Shown: positions 26,142 through 34,560 of the stretch, piece by piece
How positions within the stretch are numbered: the stretch's first letter is position 1
How the letters are laid out: every line of letters begins with the position of its first letter
Origin: Trinickia diaoshuihuensis
GTDB lineage: Bacteria; Pseudomonadota; Gammaproteobacteria; Burkholderiales; Burkholderiaceae
Length of the DNA: 64,000 nt
Assembly (NCBI RefSeq): GCF_003390925.1
Contig: NZ_QUBS01000016.1
Span: 1-64,000 of the forward strand
Direction: 5' to 3'
Program-made: the position numbers and the translations under genes
Notes under the pieces: generated by a model
The model's input: only the letters and a program-made list of their open reading frames with translations
What the model was told of the DNA's origin: nothing
Databases searched by the model: none

Positions 26142-26155
26142 GATATCGCAATATC
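26142..26155. promoter_or_regulatory. Candidate LysR operator between aminotransferase and LysR genes
   Basis: GATAT-CGCA-ATATC is a perfect inverted repeat of five-base arms. It sits in the gap between the divergent genes, 70 bases from the aminotransferase start and close to the regulator start. LysR sites usually hold an AT-rich T-N11-A dyad, and this fits in size and place. Confidence 0.4.
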
Positions 26156-26174
26156 AATCTTTACTTTCCAATCC

Positions 26175-27119
26175 GTGCAAGTAAAAACGAAGAGCCGCGC
26201 GCTGCTGGGTCAGCTCAGCGACATGGATTTGCGCTTGCTGCGCGTGTTCAAGGCCGTCGTCCAGTGCGGCGGGATGGCCGCGGCCGAACTGGAACTCAAT
26301 ATCGGCATTTCGACGATCAGCCGCCATGTGAAGGATCTGGAGACACGGCTTGGTCTCGTCTTGTGCCGGCGCGGACGGGCCGGTTTTACGCTGACGGCGG
26401 AGGGGCAGACCGTCTATGAGGAGACGCTCGTGCTGCTCTCCTCGATCGAGGCATTCCGCAGCCGAATCGACGGCATTCACGACAAGATGGGCGGCGAGCT
26501 TCACGTCGCGGTGTTCGACAAGACCGCGACGAATCGCCAGGCGCGGATCGGCGATGCCATCCGGCAATTCGTCGACGAAGCGCCGGACGTCGCGTTGAAT
26601 CTGCACGTCGCATCGATCAACGAAGTCGAACGCGGGGTGATCGACGGCAGCTATCAAGTGGGCATCATCCCGGCGCATCGCACGTCGAAAAGCCTCGTCT
26701 ATACGAATCTCTTCGGCGAACAGATGCTGCTCTATTGCGGCCGGCAGCACCCGCTGTACGACGCCTCGCATGCGCGGCTGACTTGGGCTGCGATTCGCAA
26801 GCATGCGTTCGCCGGACTAGGCTTTCATTCGCCGAATATGGAGTTGAGCCATCGGGCGAAGCTCACGCGGCGTGCGACGGCGTTCGACCAAGAAGCGATC
26901 GCGACCTTGATTCTATCGGGGCGATTTCTCGGTTTCCTGCCCGATCACTATGCCGAGAGCTTCGAACGAAGGGGCATGCTGCGAGCGGTTGCGCCGCAGC
27001 GTTTCCACTATGAGTGCCGTTACGTGGGACTCACGCGCCGCTCGCCTAGGCCGTCGCGCGCGGCGCTGCTGTTTCAAGCTTGCCTCGAAGCCGCGCATGC
27101 GGACGGCTGGACGGCCTAG
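26175..27119 (+). CDS. LysR-family transcriptional regulator divergent from the aminotransferase
   Basis: About 314 residues from a GTG at 26175, or 298 from the ATG at 26223. The longer form keeps the KTKSRALLGQLSD stretch before the helix-turn-helix, which related regulators appear to share. The DNA-binding part reads DLRLLRVFKAVVQCGG then IGISTISRHVKDLE, followed by a periplasmic-binding-like effector domain. It probably controls the divergent omega-amino acid aminotransferase in response to an amino acid substrate. It converges on the oxidoreductase gene with an 18-base gap. Confidence 0.86.
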   Translation: MQVKTKSRALLGQLSDMDLRLLRVFKAVVQCGGMAAAELELNIGISTISRHVKDLETRLGLVLCRRGRAGFTLTAEGQTVYEETLVLLSSIEAFRSRIDGIHDKMGGELHVAVFDKTATNRQARIGDAIRQFVDEAPDVALNLHVASINEVERGVIDGSYQVGIIPAHRTSKSLVYTNLFGEQMLLYCGRQHPLYDASHARLTWAAIRKHAFAGLGFHSPNMELSHRAKLTRRATAFDQEAIATLILSGRFLGFLPDHYAESFERRGMLRAVAPQRFHYECRYVGLTRRSPRPSRAALLFQACLEAAHADGWTA

Positions 27120-27137
27120 GCGGCGCCGCATCGCTCG

Positions 27138-28088
27138 TCAAACGGCGGTGTCTAACGGTTTTGTATGCCCACTATTCATGCGAATGACGATTTTTCCGCG
27201 CGCATGTCCGGTCGCCAGTTTTTCGAATGCGGCGCGCGCTTCATCGCGGGCGAAGATCCCATCGATGACGATTTGAAGTTCGCCTGCCTCGAACATGCGG
27301 ATGGCGTCGGGAAGAAATCGCTTCGCTTGCGCGAAGAAGACGAACTGACCGGCATGGCCCTCCCGCGGCTCAATGCCGAACTCCGCAATGCTCGCGATGC
27401 GTCCGCCGGCGCGCAAGACTTGCCACGATTTTTCGAGCGTCTCGCCGCCGATCGTATCGAGCACCAGGTCGATATCGCGGGTTCGAGCGAAGTCCTCGAC
27501 GCGGTAATCGATGATCTCGTCCGCGCCTAAGCCTTTCAGCAAATCGTGGTTGCGCGCGGACGCCGTGGCGGTCACATGCGCGCCCGCCTGCCGCGCCAAT
27601 TGCACGGCCATGACGCCGACGCCGCCCGCCGCCGCATGGATCAAGACCCGTTCGCCGCGCCGCAGGCCTCCCACGTCGAAAAGGCTTTGGCTGGCCGTGC
27701 CGAAGGCGGTGGGTAAGGCGGCCGCTTGCTCGAAGCTCATCTCGGGAGGAATGACGGATAGCTCGTCGGCCGGTATCGCCAGATAGTGCGCGATTGCGCC
27801 GCCCGCAGTCGGCGCGGCGCGGCCCACCACGCGATCGCCGAGGCGCAGCCCGGTCACCCCATCGCCCACCGCCGTGACGACGCCGCTGAAGTCCGTACCC
27901 GGCACGTACGGGAATTCGATGGGAAATACCTGCTGCATAACGCCCGCCATGATCTTCACGTCGAGCGGGTTTAAACCCACCGCTTCGACGCGCACGGTCA
28001 CGTCGCCGGCGCCGATCGAACGTGAGGGGAGGTCGCCTTCGACGATGACGTCCGCGCTGCCGAAGGTCTCGATGAACGATGCTTTCAT
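27138..28088 (-). CDS. NAD(P)-dependent quinone oxidoreductase-like enzyme (MDR family)
   Basis: A 316-residue medium-chain dehydrogenase/reductase. The N-terminal GroES-like part has VGLNPLDVKIMAG and PYVPGTDFSGVV; the cofactor fold has VLIHAAAGGVGVMAVQLARQAG (first 20 residues or so of the Rossmann strand-helix). No zinc-ligand set is evident, as expected for the quinone reductase branch. The SnoaL-like gene lies 22 bases upstream on the same strand, so both form a small operon divergent from a LysR gene. Confidence 0.9.
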   Translation of the reverse strand: MKASFIETFGSADVIVEGDLPSRSIGAGDVTVRVEAVGLNPLDVKIMAGVMQQVFPIEFPYVPGTDFSGVVTAVGDGVTGLRLGDRVVGRAAPTAGGAIAHYLAIPADELSVIPPEMSFEQAAALPTAFGTASQSLFDVGGLRRGERVLIHAAAGGVGVMAVQLARQAGAHVTATASARNHDLLKGLGADEIIDYRVEDFARTRDIDLVLDTIGGETLEKSWQVLRAGGRIASIAEFGIEPREGHAGQFVFFAQAKRFLPDAIRMFEAGELQIVIDGIFARDEARAAFEKLATGHARGKIVIRMNSGHTKPLDTAV

Positions 28089-28110
28089 ATGTGTCTCTCG
28101 CTTGTGATCG

Positions 28111-28557
28111 TTAAGCTTGATCGGGGAATTTGCCGACTTGCATGAAGAAACCGAACCAGTCCTCCATGTGCCACGTCCTCTTCAAACGGCCGTGTTCGAT
28201 TTCATGGAATTCATGCAGGCGCACGCTGACCTTCCGGCCCGTCGCGGCAATACCGAAGAACTCCCCGAGATGGGTGCCCGTGATTTCGGCGCGGACGGCG
28301 ACTTTGCCTGGGGTCTGCACGACGTCGTGAATGACGATATGCACGTCGGGAAAGGCCTGGCCAAAGCTTTTAATGATTGGTTTGATTCCTTCGGGACCGG
28401 GCTGCTGGCCTGGGCCGAGAGGGATGTCGTCCCAATCGTCGGCAAGGATGCCGTCCAGGAGGGCGGGATTTTTCTCGCTGAACGCGCGATACAGCGTCTT
28501 GACCGCTTCCAGTTCGCTCGTCAGCACCGTATGGGTCTCACTGTCGGATGCATGCAT
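28111..28557 (-). CDS. SnoaL-like / ester cyclase family protein
   Basis: A 148-residue NTF2-like fold protein. The helix VKTLYRAFSEKNPALLDGIL is followed by DDWDDIPLG, GIKPIIKSFGQAFPDVHIVI, and the strand pair GKVAVRAEITGTHLGEFFGI with RLKRTWHMEDWFG at the end. This order is characteristic of SnoaL-like polyketide cyclase relatives, many of which have unknown substrates. It is the first gene of a two-gene operon with the MDR oxidoreductase and divergent from a LysR regulator. Confidence 0.85.
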   Translation of the reverse strand: MHASDSETHTVLTSELEAVKTLYRAFSEKNPALLDGILADDWDDIPLGPGQQPGPEGIKPIIKSFGQAFPDVHIVIHDVVQTPGKVAVRAEITGTHLGEFFGIAATGRKVSVRLHEFHEIEHGRLKRTWHMEDWFGFFMQVGKFPDQA

Positions 28558-28652
28558 GGTGATGTCGCCTGTCGTTGATGAACATGGCGTGATTCTGTCG
28601 ATCCGACTAAAATCCGTCCAACAAATAGCCGATATGAATGATTATTTGAAAT

Positions 28653-29564
28653 ATGGATTTTCACGGGATCGATCTGAACCTGCTCGTGGCATTCGATGCG
28701 TTGATGAGCGAGCGCAACGTCACGCGCGCGGCCACGCAAGTCGGCGTGAGCCAGCCCGCGATGAGCGCGGCGCTCTCGCGGTTGCGCACTTTGCTGGGCG
28801 ATCCGCTGTTTCTGCGAAGCGCCGAGGGGCTGCTGCCCACGCCGCGGGCGCGGGAATTGGCGGATCCGATCGGACAGGCGTTGCGCCAACTCGAACGAAC
28901 GCTCGTGGCCGAGCCGAGCTTCGAACCTGGTGAGGCATCGTTGACGTTCAATCTCGGGCTGTCGGATTACCCGGCGTATGTGCTGTTGCCTGCGTTGTTG
29001 GCTGCGCTCGAACGCGAGGCGCCCGGAATTTCGATCGGCGTGCGTGCGTTCAACGATCGCGACGCGGCGGTCGATCTGCTCGACGCGGGCGAGATCGATG
29101 CGGCCATCGGCGTGCCGCCGACGCAGTCGGATCAGCGCATTTTCACGCGGCCCATTTTGAGCGACGAGTTCGTGACGATCGTCGCGAAGGACAATCCCGC
29201 GGCGCGGCGCGCCATGACGGTGAAAACCTACTTAGGATTGAAGCATGTCCTTGCGTCGCCCGAGGGGGATCGCTACGGGCTCGTCGACCAGGCGCTCACG
29301 CAACGGGGCTTGCGTCGCACGGTAGCCGTCGCGTTGCCGCACATGTCCGCGGTGCCCGATATCGTCGCGCGAACGCAAACCACGGCGACCGTGCTCAAGC
29401 GTATTGCGCTGAACTCCGCGGCGGCGCGCAAGCTCGTGCTCTTCGCACCGCCGATTGCACTGGCGGACGTCCGATTCGATTTGATCTGGCATCGTCGTGG
29501 CGATCCGAACCCGGCGCAGCGGTGGTTAAGGACGTTCATTGCCGCGCAGGCGGCGGCGTTATAG
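28653..29564 (+). CDS. LysR-family transcriptional regulator (NodD-like branch)
   Basis: A 303-residue regulator. The N-terminus GIDLNLLVAFDALMSERNVT and GVSQPAMSAALSRLR form the winged helix-turn-helix, followed by a substrate-binding domain (NLGLSDYPAYVLLPALL). The start MDFHGID is the usual family start. It is divergent from the SnoaL/oxidoreductase operon across 95 bases and is its likely regulator. The effector is unknown. Confidence 0.92.
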   Translation: MDFHGIDLNLLVAFDALMSERNVTRAATQVGVSQPAMSAALSRLRTLLGDPLFLRSAEGLLPTPRARELADPIGQALRQLERTLVAEPSFEPGEASLTFNLGLSDYPAYVLLPALLAALEREAPGISIGVRAFNDRDAAVDLLDAGEIDAAIGVPPTQSDQRIFTRPILSDEFVTIVAKDNPAARRAMTVKTYLGLKHVLASPEGDRYGLVDQALTQRGLRRTVAVALPHMSAVPDIVARTQTTATVLKRIALNSAAARKLVLFAPPIALADVRFDLIWHRRGDPNPAQRWLRTFIAAQAAAL

Positions 29565-29692
29565 GGCGCCGGCTCGTTCGGTCACCACCTGCGTGCGGCG
29601 CTTCGATGCGCGCGCGAGTATCCAACCGACGAGGACGATCGCCGCCGCGACGACGAAGGCGGGTTTTGCATTGTTGGGTATGGAAATGCGTT

Positions 29693-30523
29693 TTATTTGG
29701 AAGATTCGCGCAATACGTCGAACGTCGCCTGCGTTTCGGAAACGAAAGGCACGATGCGCCGGACCGTGACGTGCGTCGTCACGCAGGGTTTGTTTTCGAC
29801 GCAAAGCGCCGAGAGGCAGTCTGCGCTGGGGCGCCATTGCCAGAACGTCCAATGCTCCGGCGCGTCGCCCAGCCGCTCGTCGATGCTCAGGCGCAGCCCG
29901 GCTTCGCCGCTCAAATCGAATGCGAACTGATCGAGCGGTATGGAAAGCCCCTTGCCCCGGGCCTTGATATAGCTTTCCTTGAGCGTCCAAAAATCGAGAA
30001 AGCGTGCCGGTTGCAGATCCGCCGGTAACGATCTTAATTGCAGCACTTCATGCGGCGAGAAAAAGCCGTCGGCAACATCGAGCGGCGTTCTGCGCTGCAG
30101 GTCCTCGACGTCGATCCCGAGTTGGCGGTCACGCGTGACGCCCAGCAAAACGACATGATCGGAATGCGAAATGTTGAACGTCAGCCCCGCGATGGCGGGG
30201 TGACTGTTCGCGATGATGGGGCGGCCGAATTCCGTGGCGTCGAAGCGCCAATCGGACGGTACGATCGGTACATAGCGCGAGAGGCCATATCGGACGAGCG
30301 AGCGTGTGACGGCGTAGCGGCGGCGATCCTTCTCGAAAAAAAATCGGCCGTGGCGCGCGCGTTCGTCCGCGGTCAGAACGCAATCGAATTGCGCGGAGAG
30401 TTCGTCGTCAGGCATTTCCCCGACGACGGCCACCCAGATATGAACCTCGCCTGCTTCTAGCGGCAATTGATCGAGCAACTGCCGGCCGAGCGCCACGTAC
30501 TCGCGTGATCGAGTCATCTCCAT
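29693..30523 (-). CDS. 4'-phosphopantetheinyl transferase (Sfp type)
   Basis: A 276-residue enzyme that moves phosphopantetheine from coenzyme A to a carrier-protein serine. Visible motifs are FNISHSDHVVLLGVT, then LGIDVEDLQRR with the magnesium-binding Asp and Glu, and FLDFWTLKESYIKARGKGL. The length fits the Sfp group used by NRPS or PKS systems. No carrier-protein megasynthase is in the window, so it must act in trans or serve a distant cluster. A methyltransferase-type gene lies nine bases upstream on the same strand. Confidence 0.92.
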   Translation of the reverse strand: MEMTRSREYVALGRQLLDQLPLEAGEVHIWVAVVGEMPDDELSAQFDCVLTADERARHGRFFFEKDRRRYAVTRSLVRYGLSRYVPIVPSDWRFDATEFGRPIIANSHPAIAGLTFNISHSDHVVLLGVTRDRQLGIDVEDLQRRTPLDVADGFFSPHEVLQLRSLPADLQPARFLDFWTLKESYIKARGKGLSIPLDQFAFDLSGEAGLRLSIDERLGDAPEHWTFWQWRPSADCLSALCVENKPCVTTHVTVRRIVPFVSETQATFDVLRESSK

Positions 30524-30532
30524 AGGCCCCGG

Positions 30533-31999
30533 TCAAGCGCCGCATAGCACGCCGAGGCGCGCAAGGCGGGGCGGGCAAGGCACCGTCTCGTCACCGGCGA
30601 TCCATTGCAACGCCTGCTTCGCTTCGTCGGCGCCGACCGCGACGCCGTTTCCAAGCAGCTCGCTCGGGATGTATGCGTTCGCGGCGTCGCCGGAGCCGCC
30701 GGCGAGCGCGGCCAGAGCCGCCGCGTTGACCGCGCGCCGCGCGCCTGTCGCGCAATGCCCGCCCGCCTGCGCGAATGGCGTCAAGACGCCGCTGGCTACG
30801 AGGAAGAGCAAGTTTTGCCGGATTTCTTGCGCGCTACGGCCTTCGCCACCGAGCCGTGCGACGATCTCGCCGATGCGCATCGAGCCCTGTCGCATCAAGC
30901 TACGTAAATCCGCGATAAATTCCTGCTGGAAACTGAGCACCCCGCGCGGGATCGTCGCGCGAGTCTCGATTTGCTCGACGCGCGTCGTGCAGCCAACCGG
31001 CATGTCTTCTAGAAATTGAAGCGCTTCGGCTTGCGAGCGGCTCGTGCGGACGCCGCGTACGAACACGTCCCGGCGGAACCGGCGGTTGACGGCGAAGTCC
31101 TCGGCGAGATGCCGGAGCCTAGTATTGGGCAGGGCCGCGATCGCCTCGGCCGCTTGGCGATCGAGCAACAGCGCGGGGTGATTGTCGGCCAGCGTTGCGC
31201 TGCCGGCATAGGCGAGACCCGCGCGCGCCATCTCGTCGATCACGTCGACCGAGTAGTGGATGTCCCACGTGGCGTTCAGATACTCGTGCGCAAGATAGTC
31301 GACGGGGCTTGCCGCCAGCGCGGACAGCGCGTCGGCGACGCTCGGATTGTCGCGAAAGTAGCGAAAGTTCGCGTTGCCGAGCGTCTGCATACGCGCGATC
31401 GCGCCGCCGGTGCGCGATTCGATAGCGCCCGGCGCCGCCTGTGCGAATTCGAGCATCAGCTTGCGCAGCGGGGCTTCGGCGGACCAGCCGGGCTGGCAGT
31501 TGTAGCTCACGTACACGAGGCCTTCGTCGGCAAGGCGTTCGGAAATCAGTTGCCGCACGACGCTCCGCACACCGGCATCGACCCAACTGTAGATGCCGTG
31601 CAACACGATGAAATCGAAGCGCGGCAAATCTTGCTCGAGCAGCGCCTCGAAGCTTGCCTCGTGGAAGGCGATGTTGCGCACGCCGAGCCGGGCCGCCCGC
31701 TGCGAAGCCGCCTCGATATGGGCCGCGTTGAAATCGCAGGCATGAAACTCGGCGTGCGGGAAGGCCGCGGCGTTGACGATCGTCGAGTGTGCGAAGCCGC
31801 AGCCCAGATCCAGATAGCGAAACGGCCTGTCCAGCGCTTTCGGTCGAGCGCCGCCGAGCACGCTTGCATAGTTCAGCCACGCCGGGGACAGTTCCCGATG
31901 GAAGCGGTCCGGAAACGTCACGTCGCTCAGGTAGCCGGAGGAAGAATCGGATGCGTGCATGAGAATGAACGGGGCGGCGCGAGTTTCGTATGGTGCCAT
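30533..31999 (-). CDS. SAM-dependent methyltransferase with methyltransferase regulatory domain
   Basis: A 488-residue protein. The N-terminal Rossmann fold has YLDLGCGFAHSTIVNAA (SAM site), AEFHACDFNAAHIEAA and DFIVLHGIYSWVD. The middle (SSYNCQPGW-like YVSYNCQPGWSAEAPLRKLM and YLAHEYLNATWDIHYSVDV) matches the methyltransferase regulatory domain family, and the C-terminal part is a winged-helix-like region. The substrate is unknown. The ATG at 31999 was kept; an internal ATG 13 codons later (31960) is possible because neither has a strong ribosome site. It is nine bases from the phosphopantetheinyl transferase, so an operon is likely. Confidence 0.82.
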   Translation of the reverse strand: MAPYETRAAPFILMHASDSSSGYLSDVTFPDRFHRELSPAWLNYASVLGGARPKALDRPFRYLDLGCGFAHSTIVNAAAFPHAEFHACDFNAAHIEAASQRAARLGVRNIAFHEASFEALLEQDLPRFDFIVLHGIYSWVDAGVRSVVRQLISERLADEGLVYVSYNCQPGWSAEAPLRKLMLEFAQAAPGAIESRTGGAIARMQTLGNANFRYFRDNPSVADALSALAASPVDYLAHEYLNATWDIHYSVDVIDEMARAGLAYAGSATLADNHPALLLDRQAAEAIAALPNTRLRHLAEDFAVNRRFRRDVFVRGVRTSRSQAEALQFLEDMPVGCTTRVEQIETRATIPRGVLSFQQEFIADLRSLMRQGSMRIGEIVARLGGEGRSAQEIRQNLLFLVASGVLTPFAQAGGHCATGARRAVNAAALAALAGGSGDAANAYIPSELLGNGVAVGADEAKQALQWIAGDETVPCPPRLARLGVLCGA

Positions 32000-32024
32000 A
32001 TATGGCGGGCGCGCCGGCTTCAGA

Positions 32025-32510
32025 TCATGCTTGCCTTATCGTTTCGATCGGCAAAAAAAGGCGACGCGGCGTCTGCGTGAAGGGCTGGAACCCGTACTTG
32101 CGGTAAAAGCCAGCCGCGCGCTCGTCGATGGCGTCGGCAACGACGCACTGCACGCCTACCGCTTCGGAAGTGGTCAGAGCGGTATCGAGCGCGTGCATGA
32201 GGAGATGGGCGCCGAGGCCCCGGCCCTGGCGGCCGTTGTCGATCGCGAGGCGAGCCAACAAAACCGCGGAGACCCTATCGGGAAGGCGTTTGCCCGGCAT
32301 CCCTTCCGTTTCGATGAGAAATGCCGCGAGGGCGTAGTACCCGATGACCTGGTCTGGGGCTTCGCGCCGGATTGCGACGTAAGTCCGCGAGAGGTTCTTC
32401 TTTTGATGCTGACTGGCGATATTGCGTAGCCAATCGTTCATCGAAGCGACGCCGCAATCGAAGTCTCGACGGTCGTCTTGTTCGTTAAGTCGTCGGATCT
32501 GCGGTTCCAA
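32025..32510 (-). CDS. GNAT acetyltransferase, TacT-like toxin
   Basis: A 161-residue GNAT-fold protein. The order is IRRLNEQDDRRDFDCGV, IGYYALAAF, the acetyl-CoA loop RLAIDNGRQGRGLGAHLL (R/Q-x-x-G-x-G/A) and FYRKYGFQPF near the end. Together with an overlapping DUF1778 gene this is the TacAT toxin-antitoxin layout; TacT toxins acetylate aminoacyl-tRNA and stop translation. The start overlaps the antitoxin end by 26 bases. Confidence 0.9.
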   Translation of the reverse strand: MEPQIRRLNEQDDRRDFDCGVASMNDWLRNIASQHQKKNLSRTYVAIRREAPDQVIGYYALAAFLIETEGMPGKRLPDRVSAVLLARLAIDNGRQGRGLGAHLLMHALDTALTTSEAVGVQCVVADAIDERAAGFYRKYGFQPFTQTPRRLFLPIETIRQA

Positions 32511-32805
32511 ACGTTTTGTTCCTGAAACGTTTCATTGCACGCTGCAGCGCTTCGTTCGGCTTCGACGGTTCGTCCAGCAGCGCGAAGAAGCGTTTCGATT
32601 CCTCCAGCGTCAGGCGGATGGAACGTATCACCTCTTCCTTCTCGATGACTTGCTCCGCGGCGCGCAGTGCCGATTGCACGATGAACTGATTGAGAGTGCT
32701 ACCCGATAAGTCCGCGGCGAGCTGCAGGATTTCCTGCTTCTCCGCGCTCAATCGAGCAGTGATACGCCCGCGGCTGGAGTTGTCCATACCGTTATGGATA
32801 GGCAT
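32485..32805 (-). CDS. DUF1778 (TacA-like) antitoxin
   Basis: A 106-residue protein with an N-terminal ribbon-helix-helix (RITARLSAEKQEILQLAADL and STLNQFIVQSAL) and a C-terminal toxin-binding tail (ALQRAMKRFRNKTFG). DUF1778 antitoxins repress their own operon and neutralise the GNAT toxin. The ATG at 32805 is preceded by AGAGGAAAG, so the longer frame to 32862 was rejected. A CCATA-N4-TATGG dyad at 32784-32797 overlaps the first codons and could be part of the autoregulatory site. Confidence 0.9.
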   Translation of the reverse strand: MPIHNGMDNSSRGRITARLSAEKQEILQLAADLSGSTLNQFIVQSALRAAEQVIEKEEVIRSIRLTLEESKRFFALLDEPSKPNEALQRAMKRFRNKTFGTADPTT

Positions 32806-33126
32806 TCTCTTTCCTCTATTCGAACCTTTCCGGCTTCCTCTTATAGAGGACCGGGACGGCAAAGGCTCAGGACCTGAATGTTAGCGGGGCGCCGCCCGCG
32901 GGAGTTCCGCTGCTCACGAATTCGGGCGCTTTCCGATGGAAGTGCGTTTTGTGCCATTCTAGCTCATGTGGTGCCAAAATGGCACCATAAGATGGTTTTT
33001 GCTGCGGCGACGTCCCGAGGATCTCGGAACGGTGCCGCGCGCACTATCCTTAGTCCAAACTATTGGTTCGTTTTTCTCTTCTCGCTTTCGATAATCGTCC
33101 AAGTGCGCAACTCACGGGGATTCATA
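32806..33126. other. 321-base divergent region between the tacAT and YeiH operons
   Basis: This gap holds the promoters of the toxin-antitoxin pair (minus) and the exporter operon (plus). It contains repeated GTGCCA elements around 32951-32987, listed separately. No small gene or RNA was recognised. Confidence 0.5.
32969..32987. promoter_or_regulatory. Perfect GTGCCA-type inverted repeat, possible operator
   Basis: TGGTGCCA-AAA-TGGCACCA is a perfect eight-base-arm dyad. A third copy of the half-site occurs upstream as TTTTGTGCCATTC at 32947-32959. Such clustered half-sites are typical of a repressor or activator binding region. It lies 140 bases before the YeiH start and 164 bases before the antitoxin start, so either operon could be the target. 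Confidence 0.5.
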
Positions 33127-34560
33127 ATGAGCGGATCGCAAGCGGGCACCGCACCCGCCGAAAACGGGAAGAACGATGCATCGGCTCACGGCCGGGGGCC
33201 ACGCGCCTTCTGGCGCGCGTTGACGTCGCAAGAAGACGGATGGTCGATCGTAATCGGGCTCGGCCTGGTCTTGGCCGCCTACATCCTGTACGCGAGCGGC
33301 GGTAGCATCCGATGGCTCGCGATCTCGCCGGCGCCTTGGACGAGCGTGGGCGACGCCGTCCGGCATTTCTCCTCGCATTTGCCCAACTACGTCGCGCTGA
33401 TTGCCGTATTTGGTCTGCTTTTTTCGATCGCCGTCGCCGCGCTCGGCCAGCGCGTCGCGCACTTCGCCGCGTCGTTCGTTATCGTTTTCATCGGCTCAAT
33501 CGTTATCTTTTCGCTCGGCGCCTGGACTGGCGCCTCCAAATACAACCTCGAACCGCCGCTCGTCGCGTTGGCCGCGGGCCTCGTGATATCGAACCTCATC
33601 AAGCTGCCCGAATGGTTTCAAGCCGGATTGCGCGTGGAGCTTTATATCAAGGTGGGGATCGTTCTGCTGGGCGCGACGCTGCCGTTTACCCTGCTCGTCT
33701 GGGCGGGACCCGTCGCCGTGGGCCAAGCCGGGATCGTCTCGCTGTTGACCTTCTTCGTCATCTTTTTCACGGGCAAGGCCTTGGGGCTCGACAAACGTTT
33801 CGCCGCCGTGCTCGGCGCGGGCGGTGCCGTCTGTGGGGTCTCCGCCTCGATCGCGATCGCGGGCGCGGTGCGGGCGAAACGCGAACATGCGCCGATGGCG
33901 ATCACGCTCGTCATCGTCTGGGCGATCGTGATGATCTTCGCTTTGCCGCTCGTTTCCCGGGCGTTGGGCTTACCGACGGGCGTCGCGGGCGCATGGATCG
34001 GCACCTCGGAGTTCGCCGATGCGGCTGGCCTAGCCGCCGCGCAGGCATACGGCGACCTGGCCAAACAGGGTGCGGGAGCGATCGCCGGTGCGCCGGAGTC
34101 CGCCTTGCAAGCGTTCACGTTGATGAAGGTCGTCGGCCGCGATATTTGGATCGGCATCTGGGCATTCGTGCTCGCCATCGTCGCCACGACGCGTTGGGAG
34201 GGCGGCACCGAAGTGACGGCCAGGCCGCGGGCGCGCGAGATCTGGGCGCGGTTTCCAAAGTTCGTCATCGGCTTCGTCGTTGCATCGGCGTTCGTGACGT
34301 GGGTGGCGAGCGGCCATACGTTAGGCGTCTACCGCAAGGTCGTCGCGCCCGAATTCACGGCGCCGATTACCGTTCTGCGCACGTGGGCGTTTATTTTCTG
34401 CTTCTTTTCGATCGGGCTGACCACGCGCCTGAAGTCTCTTTCGGCGACCGGGGCGCGACCGTTTTTCGCCTTTACGGCGGGCGTCATCGTCAATGTGATC
34501 GTCGGCTACATCTTGTCCGTGCATGTGTTCGGCCATTATTGGGCCAATCTAGGTCAATGA
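33127..34560 (+). CDS. YeiH-family putative sulfate/anion exporter (UPF0324)
   Basis: A 477-residue membrane protein. Residues 1-40 are polar; about eleven helices follow, with EPPLVALAAGLVISNLIKLPEWF, KVGIVLLGATLPF and GAGGAVCGVSASIAIAGAV characteristic of the YeiH/UPF0324 family, members of which have been proposed as sulfate exporters. The ATG at 33127 was preferred over the longer upstream frame because the family begins near here. The stop overlaps the next start (ATGA), forming a three-gene operon with a small Cys/His-rich protein and an alpha/beta hydrolase. Confidence 0.85.
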   Translation: MSGSQAGTAPAENGKNDASAHGRGPRAFWRALTSQEDGWSIVIGLGLVLAAYILYASGGSIRWLAISPAPWTSVGDAVRHFSSHLPNYVALIAVFGLLFSIAVAALGQRVAHFAASFVIVFIGSIVIFSLGAWTGASKYNLEPPLVALAAGLVISNLIKLPEWFQAGLRVELYIKVGIVLLGATLPFTLLVWAGPVAVGQAGIVSLLTFFVIFFTGKALGLDKRFAAVLGAGGAVCGVSASIAIAGAVRAKREHAPMAITLVIVWAIVMIFALPLVSRALGLPTGVAGAWIGTSEFADAAGLAAAQAYGDLAKQGAGAIAGAPESALQAFTLMKVVGRDIWIGIWAFVLAIVATTRWEGGTEVTARPRAREIWARFPKFVIGFVVASAFVTWVASGHTLGVYRKVVAPEFTAPITVLRTWAFIFCFFSIGLTTRLKSLSATGARPFFAFTAGVIVNVIVGYILSVHVFGHYWANLGQ

